A stretch of 64,000 bases of DNA from positions 1 through 64,000 of the forward strand of contig NZ_SSNA01000170.1 of NCBI RefSeq assembly GCF_004799445.1, in the 5' to 3' direction. Below the pieces are notes generated by a model. It saw only the letters and a list, made by a program, of their open reading frames with translations, ran no database searches and was not told where the DNA came from. Origin of the DNA: Bradyrhizobium sp. (GTDB taxonomy: Bacteria; Pseudomonadota; Alphaproteobacteria; Rhizobiales; Xanthobacteraceae). Of this stretch, positions 17,966 through 26,468 are shown in pieces (the first letter of the stretch is position 1; every line of letters begins with the position of its first letter). Made by a program: the position numbers and the translations under genes.

Positions 17966-18994
17966 TTACCTGGCATTCAAGCCCGTCGTCTTTCTGGCCT
18001 GATCGACATATTTGTTGGTGTAGGTCTTGGTGACATCGATATTGGCCTTGGCGACTTCAGGTGAGCTCTCGCTGAACACCGCGAGCACGGCGTCGGCACC
18101 CTTGGGGTCCATCAAGCCGGTCTGCGAATACATCGGGATCGTGTTCTTCAGCGCGGCGAGATAAAGTTCCTTGTTCTTGCCGACGATTTCCGGCGGCATC
18201 TTCTCCATGATTTCTTCGGCCGAATGCGCGTGAATCCAGCCGAGCGTGTTCAGGATCGCGCCGGTCAACGCCTGCACCTCCTTTTCGTGGCCAGCGACCC
18301 ACGCGGTCGTCGAGTAGAGCGCGCCGCCGGGGTATTCGCCGCCGAACACGTCGAGCGTATCTTTCTGGGTGCGCGTGTCGGAGAAAATGCGCAGGTCCGG
18401 ATGATTGCCCTGCAGCACGGTCACCGAGGGGTCCAGCATCACCGCCGCGTCGATCTGGCCCTGCTCCATCGCCGCCACGGCGGTGGCGCCCAGGCCGACG
18501 CCGATGACGGCAACGCCCGCCGGGTCGATGCCGTTCTTCTTCAGGAGATATTTGAGAAAGAAATCGGTCGAGGAACCGGGCGCGCTGACGCCGACCTTCT
18601 TGCCGGCAAGATCCTTGATCGATTTGATCTCGCTGGTGTGCGCCGGCGACACCACCAGCACTTCGCCCGGATAGCGGTCGTAAACCACAAAGGACTGCAG
18701 TTCCTGTTTCTTGGCGGCGAGATTGACGCAGTGGTCGAAATAACCGGACACCACGTCGGCGCTGCCACCGAGCACGGCCCTCAGCGCGTCCGAACCGCCC
18801 TTCAGATCGACCAGTTCGACCGCGAGCCCCGCCTTCTCATACTCGCCGAGCTGCTTCGCCAGCACGGTCGGCAGATAGCAAAGGCAGGCGCCGCCGCCGA
18901 CGGCGATCGTCACCTTGGTTTGCGCCGCCGCAGATCCGGAGACCAGGACCATCGCCAGCAATGTGGCGGCAAGCCTTCCCAACATCGTTCTCAT
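17966..18994 (-). CDS. NitT/TauT-type ABC transporter substrate-binding protein
   Basis: 342 aa with a signal peptide (1-24, ending SAAAQ) and a periplasmic binding fold of the SsuA/TauA/ThiY type. ADVVSGYFDHCVNLAAK and KKVGVSAPGSSTDFFLKYLL are characteristic segments. The mature N-terminus has an unusual CLC pair (GGGACLCYLP). The ATG at 18994 has GGAG before it. Its likely permease (20501-21289) and ATPase (22151-23035) are on the same strand but separated by other genes. The substrate may be a sulfonate, nitrate or pyrimidine-like compound; sequence does not decide. Confidence 0.85.
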   Translation of the reverse strand: MRTMLGRLAATLLAMVLVSGSAAAQTKVTIAVGGGACLCYLPTVLAKQLGEYEKAGLAVELVDLKGGSDALRAVLGGSADVVSGYFDHCVNLAAKKQELQSFVVYDRYPGEVLVVSPAHTSEIKSIKDLAGKKVGVSAPGSSTDFFLKYLLKKNGIDPAGVAVIGVGLGATAVAAMEQGQIDAAVMLDPSVTVLQGNHPDLRIFSDTRTQKDTLDVFGGEYPGGALYSTTAWVAGHEKEVQALTGAILNTLGWIHAHSAEEIMEKMPPEIVGKNKELYLAALKNTIPMYSQTGLMDPKGADAVLAVFSESSPEVAKANIDVTKTYTNKYVDQARKTTGLNAR

Positions 18995-19103
18995 TGATTT
19001 GCTCCGTACCAGCTGCTCGTCGCGCGCACGATAAAGCAGCGCACGGGTCTTGAGAAGGCGGTTATTGCCCGCCGTCATTGCGCCGTGTCCGCAAGACATA
19101 TCA

Positions 19104-20444
19104 TCATTTTCCAAACTGCTCGACCACGCCGCGCCACAGGGCAATCGTTTCGGCATTTGAGGCGCGGTCCGAGGTATTCTTGCGCACGGCGGTGTGCACC
19201 ATGACGAGCTTGGAGGCTGGGTCGACCAGGATCATTTGGCCGCGGAGTCCGAGCAGTGCAAATCTCCGCTGCGCGCCGGGAAGGATCCATACTTGATATC
19301 CATAGCCGAAGTACGGGGTGGCGGCTCCCGGCGCGAGATAGCCGCTGGATGGAGGCACCGTCGTGGCGTCGAGCAACCACCGCTGCGGTATTAACTGGCG
19401 TCCTTCCCATGCGCCGTCATGCGCGAGCAGCCGACCCAGTCGCGCATAGTCCCGCAAGGTCGCGTTGAAGCAGCAGAAGGTGGCTTCCTGCCCGGTGCCA
19501 TCCATGGCCCACGAGGCGTCGGCCTCCGTGCCGATCGCGCCCCAGATCCTGTCGTGTAGGTAGTCCGCGACGGGCTCGCCGATGGCCGCCCGCAACACGA
19601 GACCCAGCACCTCGGTCTCGGCGCTGGCGTAGTGCCACTGGGTTCCGGGCGGAACCGTGCGTGTGTTGAATTGGGCCACGCTGGCGATCGGATCCTTTCC
19701 AGGATCGCCGAACAGGTCGCGTCCGAGCTTGGTGACGTCGTCGTGCCCGTCGTAGAGCTCCGAAAATGCCACGCCTGACGACATATGCAGCAGGTCCCGA
19801 ATCGACGTCTTGCCGTATTCGGTCTCCGCGAGGCCGGGAACATAGGCTGCGACAAGGTCGTCGATCGACTTGATTTTGTTCTCGGAGATGGCGATGCCGA
19901 TCAACATCGCCGTTATCGTCTTTGCCATGGACTGCGAAAGGAAGCGGTCACGATCGGTGCGCGCGTACTGATAGTGCTCGTACAGAATCGTGTCGTCCCT
20001 CGCGATCAAAAGCCCGGTGGTCGGGTTGCGGCCAAGATAGGTCTCGATCGAGAGCCGATCCGGTCCGAAATTGAAAGAGATCGCTGGCTCCGGCGCCCGC
20101 TTGAACAGCCACGGCGTGGTCGCGCAGCGTACCACGCGCGATGGAATCAATTGATCGAAATGGCTATACGTGCCCACGAGGTTTCCGAGCTGGCTGGCCG
20201 TCGTACGCGTTCCAACCGGGAAGCCTGCCGCCGCTCCATAAGCAGCCGCATCAGGGCCGGTCTCTGAAAACGCCGGCCCGGGAACGCCTCCGCTCTCGGG
20301 GCTGTCGGGTCCCGCGGCGCTTTGCGCGCGGGCCGATGGCGCCCAACTGACCGCAACGAGAATGATTGGCAACGCGAGAGAGCAAAACCGGAGCGCCAAT
20401 TTCTCCGTAGCGCGATGTCCGCAATGTTGCTTGGTCGACGGCAT
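19104..20444 (-). CDS. Exported serine hydrolase of the beta-lactamase (class C-like) family
   Basis: 446 aa with a signal peptide (about 1-40). The serine motif SMAK (in SQSMAKTITAMLIG) is the SxxK nucleophile-lysine pair, WHYASAETEVLG supplies the Tyr-x-Ser motif, and the C-terminal region (LLGLRGQMILVDPASKLVMV) aligns with the third motif. Such proteins are esterases, amidases or DD-peptidases; resistance function should not be assumed. ATG at 20444 is preceded by GGGGGAGC. It lies between the permease and the binding protein of an ABC transporter. Confidence 0.86.
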   Translation of the reverse strand: MPSTKQHCGHRATEKLALRFCSLALPIILVAVSWAPSARAQSAAGPDSPESGGVPGPAFSETGPDAAAYGAAAGFPVGTRTTASQLGNLVGTYSHFDQLIPSRVVRCATTPWLFKRAPEPAISFNFGPDRLSIETYLGRNPTTGLLIARDDTILYEHYQYARTDRDRFLSQSMAKTITAMLIGIAISENKIKSIDDLVAAYVPGLAETEYGKTSIRDLLHMSSGVAFSELYDGHDDVTKLGRDLFGDPGKDPIASVAQFNTRTVPPGTQWHYASAETEVLGLVLRAAIGEPVADYLHDRIWGAIGTEADASWAMDGTGQEATFCCFNATLRDYARLGRLLAHDGAWEGRQLIPQRWLLDATTVPPSSGYLAPGAATPYFGYGYQVWILPGAQRRFALLGLRGQMILVDPASKLVMVHTAVRKNTSDRASNAETIALWRGVVEQFGK

Positions 20445-20500
20445 CGGCGCTCCCCCTTCAATCCGCCACATCGCGTGCGCGGCCGGAACGACATGAAACC

Positions 20501-21289
20501 CTACGCCCGCGCCTCGCCTGCGTCGGGCCGCCAGACCAGAAGGCGCCGTTCGACCAGGGTGACGGCAATATCGATGAGAATGACAAAGGCGGACAGCACG
20601 AACATACCGGCGAAGACGCCGGCGACGTCGAACACGCCTTCCGCCTGCTGGATCAGGTAACCGAGCCCCGCCGCCGAGCCGAGATATTCGCCGACCACGG
20701 CGCCGACCACCGCAAAGCCGACCGAGGTATGCAGCGAGGAGAACATCCAGGACAGCGCCGAGGGCCAGTAGACGTGGCGCATCAGCTGCCGTTCGCTCAT
20801 GCCGAGCATGCGCGCATTGTCGCGCACGGTGACCGAGACCTCCTTGACGCCCTGATAGACGTTGAAGAACACGATGAAGAACACCAGCGTGACGCCGAGC
20901 GCGACCTTCGACCAGATACCTAGCCCAAGCCACAGCGTGAAGATCGGCGCCAGAACCACGCGCGGCAGCGCGTTGGCCATCTTCACATAGGGATCGAACA
21001 CCGCGGCGACGAGCGGCTGGCGCGCAAACCAGAAGCCGACCGTCACGCCACCGAGCGAGCCGATCGCGAAGGCAAGGATCGACTCCCACAGCGTGATCGC
21101 GAGGTGTTTCCAGATCACTCCGCTGGCGAACCAGTCGACGATCTGGCTGCCGACGTCGACGGGATTGGAAAAGAAGAACGGCGGCAGCCAGGTGCGGCCG
21201 AAGATCGGCACCGTCGCCAGCAATTGCCACAACGCAAGGCCGACGACGGCGACCAGCACCTGCAAGGCGAGCAGCATCACGCGCGACAT
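20501..21289 (-). CDS. NitT/TauT-type ABC transporter permease
   Basis: 262 aa with six membrane helices. The cytoplasmic EAA loop reads VTVRDNARMLGMSERQLMRHVYWPSALSWM, the site of contact with the ATPase. It belongs with the ATPase at 22151-23035 and the binding protein at 17966-18994, all minus strand, though a PEBP-like gene and a serine hydrolase intervene. Two inverted G/C-rich repeats lie upstream. Confidence 0.88.
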   Translation of the reverse strand: MSRVMLLALQVLVAVVGLALWQLLATVPIFGRTWLPPFFFSNPVDVGSQIVDWFASGVIWKHLAITLWESILAFAIGSLGGVTVGFWFARQPLVAAVFDPYVKMANALPRVVLAPIFTLWLGLGIWSKVALGVTLVFFIVFFNVYQGVKEVSVTVRDNARMLGMSERQLMRHVYWPSALSWMFSSLHTSVGFAVVGAVVGEYLGSAAGLGYLIQQAEGVFDVAGVFAGMFVLSAFVILIDIAVTLVERRLLVWRPDAGEARA

Positions 21290-21307
21290 GGTTGCGATCC
21301 CTGGGAC

Positions 21308-21420
21308 TCCCCTCCCCCTTGCGGGGAGGGGTTGGAGGTGGGGATGGGGGTGGCCACAGATGAGAGGCCGGTGGCTCCCGACCCCCCTCCCCGACCCTCC
21401 CCCGCAAGGGGGGAGGGAGC
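21308..21420. repeat. Inverted pair of C/G-rich intergenic palindromes
   Basis: CCCCTCCCC-CTTGC-GGGGAGGGG (about 21309-21332) is a nine-base stem. A related element in the opposite orientation, CCCTCCCCCGCAAGGGGGGAGGG, lies at about 21396-21418. A simpler form (CCCTCCCCCTCCAGGGGAGGG) is at about 23057-23078. These are dispersed intergenic repeats. Confidence 0.65.
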
Positions 21421-21495
21421 AGAGCGCATTCGTGGCACGATCTCATTCAAGAATACGGAGGGCTGCATCAGTTTCTTTTGCTGCTAGTTTCCGCA

Positions 21496-22062
21496 TTACG
21501 GCTTGGAGAACGTCCCGATCAAGCCAGTCGCCTGCTTGACATGGCCATCGAGCGCCTTGATCGCCTCGTCACGCGTCAGTCCGGGCGCAAGCGCGGTCGG
21601 CTCGAGGTCGGTCGCCATCAGCGTGAAGGTGTAGTGATGGATCGGGCCGGGCGGAGTGCAGGGACCAAAATAGTTCGACAGCTTCATCAGGCTGGTGCCG
21701 CCGACATATTTGTCGCTCGGCTTCGACACTTCGCCTTCGGCAAAACCGGTGACCGAAACCGGGATGCCGTAGGCCACCCAGTGGCTGACGCCGCCGGGCG
21801 GACGGCCTTCCGGATCGAACATCAGCAGCGCGTAGCTCTTGGTGCCTTCCGGCGGGTTGGCCCAGGACAGAGCCGGCGAAATGTTCTCGCCAACGCAGTT
21901 CGGATTGGATTTGTTGTTGCCGGCGTTTTTCACCGCCAGCCGCTCGCCGTCCTTGAAGCTCGGCGAGGTCAGCGTGAAGACGCCTTGCGCGCTGGCGCCT
22001 TGGGAACCGCACAGGGTTGCCAGCGCGACGGAAACGGCCAGAATTGAACCACGTGAAAGCAT
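21496..22062 (-). CDS. Exported YbhB/YbcL-type phosphatidylethanolamine-binding-like protein
   Basis: 188 aa with a signal peptide (1-26). The PEBP ligand-site motifs are present: ENISPALSWANPPEGTKSYA, then DPEGRPPGGVSHWVAYGIP and the CTPPGPIHHYTF segment. Bacterial members have unknown function. It is inserted between the ATPase and permease genes of an ABC transporter, same strand. Confidence 0.87.
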   Translation of the reverse strand: MLSRGSILAVSVALATLCGSQGASAQGVFTLTSPSFKDGERLAVKNAGNNKSNPNCVGENISPALSWANPPEGTKSYALLMFDPEGRPPGGVSHWVAYGIPVSVTGFAEGEVSKPSDKYVGGTSLMKLSNYFGPCTPPGPIHHYTFTLMATDLEPTALAPGLTRDEAIKALDGHVKQATGLIGTFSKP

Positions 22063-22150
22063 GACATTTTCCTCTTTTTGCTTGCCTTATTGATTGCTTG
22101 GAGTTGGCGGAGCGGAGTGTAGCGGTCGGCGCATCGAGATCAAGGCGGCA

Positions 22151-23035
22151 TCACGGCCCTGCCGCCGGGGCCTGCGACGATTGTTCGTAGCCCTTCAGGA
22201 CTTCAGTTTTAAGAACACTCCATATCTCGCGATGAAGTGAGTGAAATTCCTTGTCCAGCCGGACTTCCATGATATCGCGCGGGCGCGGAAGCGGAACGCG
22301 CCAGTCGCCGATGATGCGCGCACCGGGCCCCGCCGACATGATCACCACGCGATCTGCCAGCGCGATCGCCTCCTCGAGATCGTGGGTGACGAACAGGACC
22401 GCCTTGCGGTCGGCGTTCCACAGCTCCAGCAGAAGATTGCCCATGATCTGGCGGGTCTGGGCGTCGAGCGGCCCGAACGGCTCGTCCATCAGGAGAATCT
22501 TGGGATCGCGGATCAAGACCTGCGCGAGGCCAATGCGCTTGCGCTGACCGCCCGAGAGCATATGCGGATAGCGATTGCCGAAGGCGCCAAGTCCCACCGA
22601 GGCGAGCCAGACTTGCGCGCGCTGCAGTGCGTCGCGGCGCGGTACGCCTTCGATTTCAAGGCCAATCGCGACATTGTCGATCGCCGTCTTCCAGGGAAAC
22701 AGCGCATCGGCCTGGAAGAGATAGCCGGCCCCGCGGTTCAGCCCGGTGAGCGGGGCATCAAAGATCCGCACGCTTCCCGATACCGGCTTGAGCAGACCGG
22801 CCGCGACATTGAGCAACGTCGATTTCCCGCAACCCGTCGGCCCGACGATGGCGACGAACTCGCCATCCTCGACGGCCAACCGGGCCTGCTCCACCGCGGT
22901 GTAGACGCGGTTGTCGGCCAGCCGAAACGCCACCGTGGCGTTGTCAAGTGTGACCGCCGTCGGCCTTGCCTTATCCACCCGCAATCCTCCCCCAGGTTCG
23001 GACGATGGCTTAGCGCCTTGGCGGGACAAGTTCAA
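22151..23035 (-). CDS. NitT/TauT-type ABC transporter ATP-binding protein
   Basis: 294 aa. Walker A GPTGCGKST (about residue 85), Q-loop FQADALFPWKT, signature LSGGQRKR, Walker B ILLMDEPFGPLDA and switch His in FVTHDLEEA are all intact. It is the ATPase of the SsuB/TauB class and probably serves the permease at 20501-21289. It starts divergently from the osmoprotectant transporter genes at 23108. Confidence 0.9.
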   Translation of the reverse strand: MNLSRQGAKPSSEPGGGLRVDKARPTAVTLDNATVAFRLADNRVYTAVEQARLAVEDGEFVAIVGPTGCGKSTLLNVAAGLLKPVSGSVRIFDAPLTGLNRGAGYLFQADALFPWKTAIDNVAIGLEIEGVPRRDALQRAQVWLASVGLGAFGNRYPHMLSGGQRKRIGLAQVLIRDPKILLMDEPFGPLDAQTRQIMGNLLLELWNADRKAVLFVTHDLEEAIALADRVVIMSAGPGARIIGDWRVPLPRPRDIMEVRLDKEFHSLHREIWSVLKTEVLKGYEQSSQAPAAGP

Positions 23036-23107
23036 CGAAGTGGTACATCATGGCCACCCTCCCCCTCCAGGGGAGGGTAAGAGCCGCAAGCACAAGGCTG
23101 GACCGCA

Positions 23108-23896
23108 ATGCCAACGCCACCCCCGATTGCATTTGCGCATGTGGCCAAGAGTTTCGACGGCGGCCGCGTCAAGGCCGTGGATGACGTCTCGCTCGAGGTC
23201 GCCGAAGGCGAGTTTCTCGCCATTGTCGGCGGCTCCGGCTCCGGCAAGACCACGCTGCTGCGGCTGGCGAACCGGCTGATCGACGCGGATACCGGCAGCA
23301 TCCGGATAGAAGGCGAGGACGTGCGCAGCGTCGATCCCGTCGCGCTGCGCCGCCGCATCGGCTACGTGTTCCAGAGCGGTGGACTGTTTCCGCATATGAG
23401 CGTCGCCGGCAATATCGGGATCACGCCGAAACTGCAGGGCGTGCCTGCCGCCGAGATCGCGTCAGGCGTCGACGAGCTGCTCGATCTGGTGCGGCTCGAC
23501 CGCGCGCAGTACCGTGATCGCTTTCCGCATGAATTGTCCGGCGGCCAGCGCCAGCGCGTCGGCGTCGCCCGCGCGCTCGCGGCGCGGCCGAAGATCGTGC
23601 TGATGGACGAGCCGTTCGGCGCGCTCGATCCGCTCACCCGCGACGCGCTCGGCGACGATTACCGCGCCTTGCACCGGAAACTCGGATTGACCACGGTCAT
23701 GATCACCCACGACATGACCGAGGCGATCCTGCTCGCCGACCGCATCGCGGTGATGCGCGCCGGGCGGCTGTTGGCGCAGGGCACCCCATTGCAGCTCTCG
23801 AAAAGCGACGACGCCTATGTCGGCGAACTCTTGCGCACGCCGCGGCGGCAGGCTGAGCGGCTTGGCGTGCTGTTGCCGCGGGACGGCGCGGCATGA
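23108..23896 (+). CDS. Osmoprotectant-type ABC transporter ATP-binding protein
   Basis: 262 aa. Walker A GGSGSGKTT, Q-loop FQSGGLFPHMSV, signature LSGGQRQR, Walker B VLMDEPFGALDP and His-switch ITHDMTEA are intact. It belongs to the glycine betaine/choline/osmoprotectant (OpuCA/ProV-like) family but lacks the C-terminal CBS pair. Its stop overlaps the start of the fused permease-binding protein (ATGA), so the two are translationally coupled. Confidence 0.9.
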   Translation: MPTPPPIAFAHVAKSFDGGRVKAVDDVSLEVAEGEFLAIVGGSGSGKTTLLRLANRLIDADTGSIRIEGEDVRSVDPVALRRRIGYVFQSGGLFPHMSVAGNIGITPKLQGVPAAEIASGVDELLDLVRLDRAQYRDRFPHELSGGQRQRVGVARALAARPKIVLMDEPFGALDPLTRDALGDDYRALHRKLGLTTVMITHDMTEAILLADRIAVMRAGRLLAQGTPLQLSKSDDAYVGELLRTPRRQAERLGVLLPRDGAA

Positions 23897-25452
23897 GCCT
23901 GTTTTCCGATCCACGCTGGAGCGAGGCCCTGGCGCACCTGCCGGATTATCTCGGCAATCATATCCGGGTCAGCGTCACGGCACTGGCGCTCGGCCTCTTG
24001 CTCAGCCTGCCGCTGGCGATTGCCGCGCGCAACCGGCCGTTGATGCGCGGCGCGCTGCTCGGGCTTGCCAGCGTCGTGCAGACGGTGCCGGGACTGGCGC
24101 TGCTCGCACTGTTCTATCCGCTGCTGCTGGCGCTGGCATCGCTGTCTTTTGCCTGGTTCGGATTCGGCTTCTCGGCGTTCGGGTTCCTGCCGGCGGTGCT
24201 GGCGCTCGCGCTCTATTCGATGCTGCCGGTGCTGCGTAACACCATCACCGGCTTAAGAGGCGTCGAGCCGGCGATCCTCGAGGCCGCAAAGGGCGTCGGC
24301 ATGACTGAGCTTCAGTCGCTCATGTCGGTCGAATTGCCGCTGGCGCTGCCGGTGATGATGGCGGGCATCCGCACCGCGGCGGTCTGGGTGATCGGCACCG
24401 CGACACTGTCCACGCCGATCGGCCAGACCAGTCTCGGCAATTACATCTTTGCCGGGCTGCAGACCCAGAACTGGGTGTTCGTGCTGTTCGGCTGTCTTGC
24501 CGCCGCCGTGCTGGCGCTCGGCGTCGATCAATTGCTGGCCCTGGTCGAAGCCGGCATCCGCGCGCGCAGCCGCGTCCGCGCGATCGCGGGCGTCCTCGGC
24601 ATCGCGGCGCTGGTCGCCGCAGCGCTGGTGCCGTCGATGGCGCGCGGGCCATCGAGCTATATTGTCGGCGCCAAGACCTTTGCCGAACAATATGTGCTCT
24701 CCGCGCTGATCGCGCAGCGGCTGCAAGCGGCGGGGTTATCGGCCACCACCCGCGAGGGCCTCGGCTCCAGCGTGATTTACGACGCGCTGCTCTCCGGCGA
24801 TATCGACGTCTATGTCGACTATTCCGGCACGCTGTGGGCCAACCAGTTTCACCACAGCGAGATCAGGCCTCGCCAGGAATTGCTGACCGAGCTAAAGACG
24901 GCGCTGGCACGGCAGAACGTCACGCTGCTCGGCGAACTCGGATTCGAGAACGCCTACGCCCTGGTGATGCCGAAAAAGCGCGCCGAGGCGCTCGGCATTC
25001 GCTCGATCGCCGATCTCGCCTCCCACGCGCCGGCGATGTCGATGGCCGCCGATTACGAATTCTTCTCGCGGCCGGAATGGGCGGGCCTGCGAGAGGCCTA
25101 TGGGCTGAAGTTTCGCGCGCAGCGGCAGATGCAACCCGACTTCATGTATGCCGCGGCGGCCTCCGGAGAGGTCGACGTGATCGCGGGCTATACCAGCGAC
25201 GGACTGATCGCGAAATACGACCTCGTCGTGCTGGACGATGTCAGGCACGCGATTCCACCCTACGACGCGATCGTGTTGATCGCGCCGAAACGCGCGGGCG
25301 ACCGGACGCTGCAGGCAGCATTGCAGCCGCTGCTCGGCCGCATCGATATCTCCGACATGCGCGCGGCGAACCTGCGCGCCGCCGGCGGCGACGGCGCATC
25401 CTCTCCAGACACGGTGGCGCGCTGGCTGTGGGACAAGACCGCCAAGCAGTAA
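23893..25452 (+). CDS. Fused osmoprotectant ABC permease and substrate-binding protein
   Basis: 519 aa. Residues about 20-215 are a permease with five to six helices and the EAA loop LEAAKGVGMTELQSLMSVELP. After one more helix (about 225-250) residues 255-515 form an OpuAC-type binding domain (IVGAKTFAEQYVLSALIAQR, then DVYVDYSGTLW and DVIAGYTSDGLI). Such fusions deliver glycine betaine, choline or related quaternary amines, with the binding domain tethered outside the membrane. The start overlaps the ATPase stop by four bases. Confidence 0.92.
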   Translation: MSLFSDPRWSEALAHLPDYLGNHIRVSVTALALGLLLSLPLAIAARNRPLMRGALLGLASVVQTVPGLALLALFYPLLLALASLSFAWFGFGFSAFGFLPAVLALALYSMLPVLRNTITGLRGVEPAILEAAKGVGMTELQSLMSVELPLALPVMMAGIRTAAVWVIGTATLSTPIGQTSLGNYIFAGLQTQNWVFVLFGCLAAAVLALGVDQLLALVEAGIRARSRVRAIAGVLGIAALVAAALVPSMARGPSSYIVGAKTFAEQYVLSALIAQRLQAAGLSATTREGLGSSVIYDALLSGDIDVYVDYSGTLWANQFHHSEIRPRQELLTELKTALARQNVTLLGELGFENAYALVMPKKRAEALGIRSIADLASHAPAMSMAADYEFFSRPEWAGLREAYGLKFRAQRQMQPDFMYAAAASGEVDVIAGYTSDGLIAKYDLVVLDDVRHAIPPYDAIVLIAPKRAGDRTLQAALQPLLGRIDISDMRAANLRAAGGDGASSPDTVARWLWDKTAKQ

Positions 25453-25509
25453 CGGCTTCATGCGGGTAACGCCGCCGTTTCGACAAGAAATGCCCGAGCC
25501 GGAAGCAGC

Positions 25510-25770
25510 TCACCTGATATCGGCCGGGCCGCGGCAGCCATGGGTTTGCGAATCGCGAACGCGACCCTTGCCGCAGCCGAACTCGATCCCTGGCATATTT
25601 GCGTGAGCCACCGCGACGGGGGACGACGGAGTCGAGTAGCCGGCACTCATGACATTCGAAAACGCCGCCCTGGTCTGGAAGGATCCGGCGGCCTGGCCAT
25701 TCGACCAGGGCGCGACCGTAAGGGCCATTGCCAATAGCGAGGCGAATAGCGAAAGGCGGATGCGGCACAT
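25510..25770 (-). CDS. Small exported protein of unknown function
   Basis: 86 aa with a signal peptide (about 1-27, MCRIRLSLFASLLAMALTVA). The mature protein has two cysteines near its end (FGCGKGRVRDSQTHGCRGPADIR), likely a disulfide. No known domain. A perfect FNR-type palindrome is centred 68 bp upstream of the ATG, supporting expression under low oxygen. Confidence 0.6.
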   Translation of the reverse strand: MCRIRLSLFASLLAMALTVAPWSNGQAAGSFQTRAAFSNVMSAGYSTPSSPVAVAHANMPGIEFGCGKGRVRDSQTHGCRGPADIR

Positions 25771-25831
25771 TGCAGTTCCCGCAAACTGGATCAATTTGAT
25801 TCAATGAAATCCCTGCAGCCGGGTGGTTTCA

Positions 25832-25845
25832 TTGATCCAGATCAA
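25832..25845. promoter_or_regulatory. FNR/FixK2-type box (full palindrome)
   Basis: TTGATCCAGATCAA matches TTGAT-N4-ATCAA on all ten defined bases. It lies 68 bp before the small exported protein gene on the minus strand. Confidence 0.75.
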
Positions 25846-25980
25846 CCCGGCGCAAGAACCACAGTTACAGTTTTGTAAGGTGGATTTGATTCCGGCCAGC
25901 AACGGAAAATACCGTTCCGCTCCGTATCCTGGACGGCTCTGTGACGCGCTCGATTTTCCGGCTCTGGATGCGGTCGCGCG

Positions 25981-26006
25981 TCAAATATCACTGTCAAATA
26001 TCACTT
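25981..26006. repeat. Tandem 13-bp direct repeat
   Basis: TCAAATATCACTG is followed at once by TCAAATATCACTT. It sits at the decayed end of the Crp/Fnr remnant and supplies its stop codon. Confidence 0.7.
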
Positions 26007-26356
26007 GGGCGTCAGCCCTGCACATCGAGTGAGCACTATTGATCACACCGGCGCCCGGCCTGGCGCTTTTCTTCCAACACGCCGTGCGACCTCCCGAACG
26101 GAGCCGCAAGCTGCCTCGGGCGAAGAACTGCCGAGGCTCGAAAATTCCGACGACCGCCTCCTTGCCCTGCTCGGACAGCACGACAACTTTGACCTTGCCT
26201 TTCTGGATGTAGAAGACTTTGGCCGCAACGTCGCCCTGCGAGAAGGCGATCTCGTTCTTGCGGAATGCCAACACAGTTCTTCCCTCGCCGACCTTGGCGA
26301 GGAAGGCCTGAGTTGTCCGAGCAGCCTTAGCCGGCGCTTTAAAAAAATATTCTGTC
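25981..26356 (-). pseudogene. Truncated Crp/Fnr-family regulator (cyclic-nucleotide-binding-like domain only)
   Basis: The frame reads AFLAKVGEGRTVLAFRKNEI followed by AFSQGDVAAKVFYIQKGKVK and VVVLSEQGKEAVVGIFEPRQFF, the N-terminal sensor barrel of a Crp/Fnr regulator. Homology then breaks near 26100 with a frame change, and no DNA-binding helix-turn-helix follows. No ATG is found at the expected start; a GTG at 26274 begins inside the domain. It is therefore broken at both ends. A perfect FNR box lies just upstream, suggesting it was once autoregulated or in the same regulon. Confidence 0.75.
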
Positions 26357-26372
26357 GGATGCCCCTACACAG

Positions 26373-26386
26373 TTGATTTGCATCAA
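26373..26386. promoter_or_regulatory. FNR/FixK2-type box (full palindrome)
   Basis: TTGATTTGCATCAA matches all ten defined bases. It lies between the Crp/Fnr remnant (minus) and the histidine kinase (plus, centre 89 bp before the ATG at 26469). Confidence 0.75.
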
Positions 26387-26468
26387 TCTGACCTTCTCTT
26401 GCGGCCCCTAGGGTTCCATTGTTGTGGCAGGCAGCGAGTGCCAGACTCTCACACAGGGGGCCGACACC

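Noticed and set aside
19104..20444. Beta-lactamase resistance gene
   Set aside because: The SxxK family includes esterases and DD-peptidases; nothing in the context supports a resistance role.
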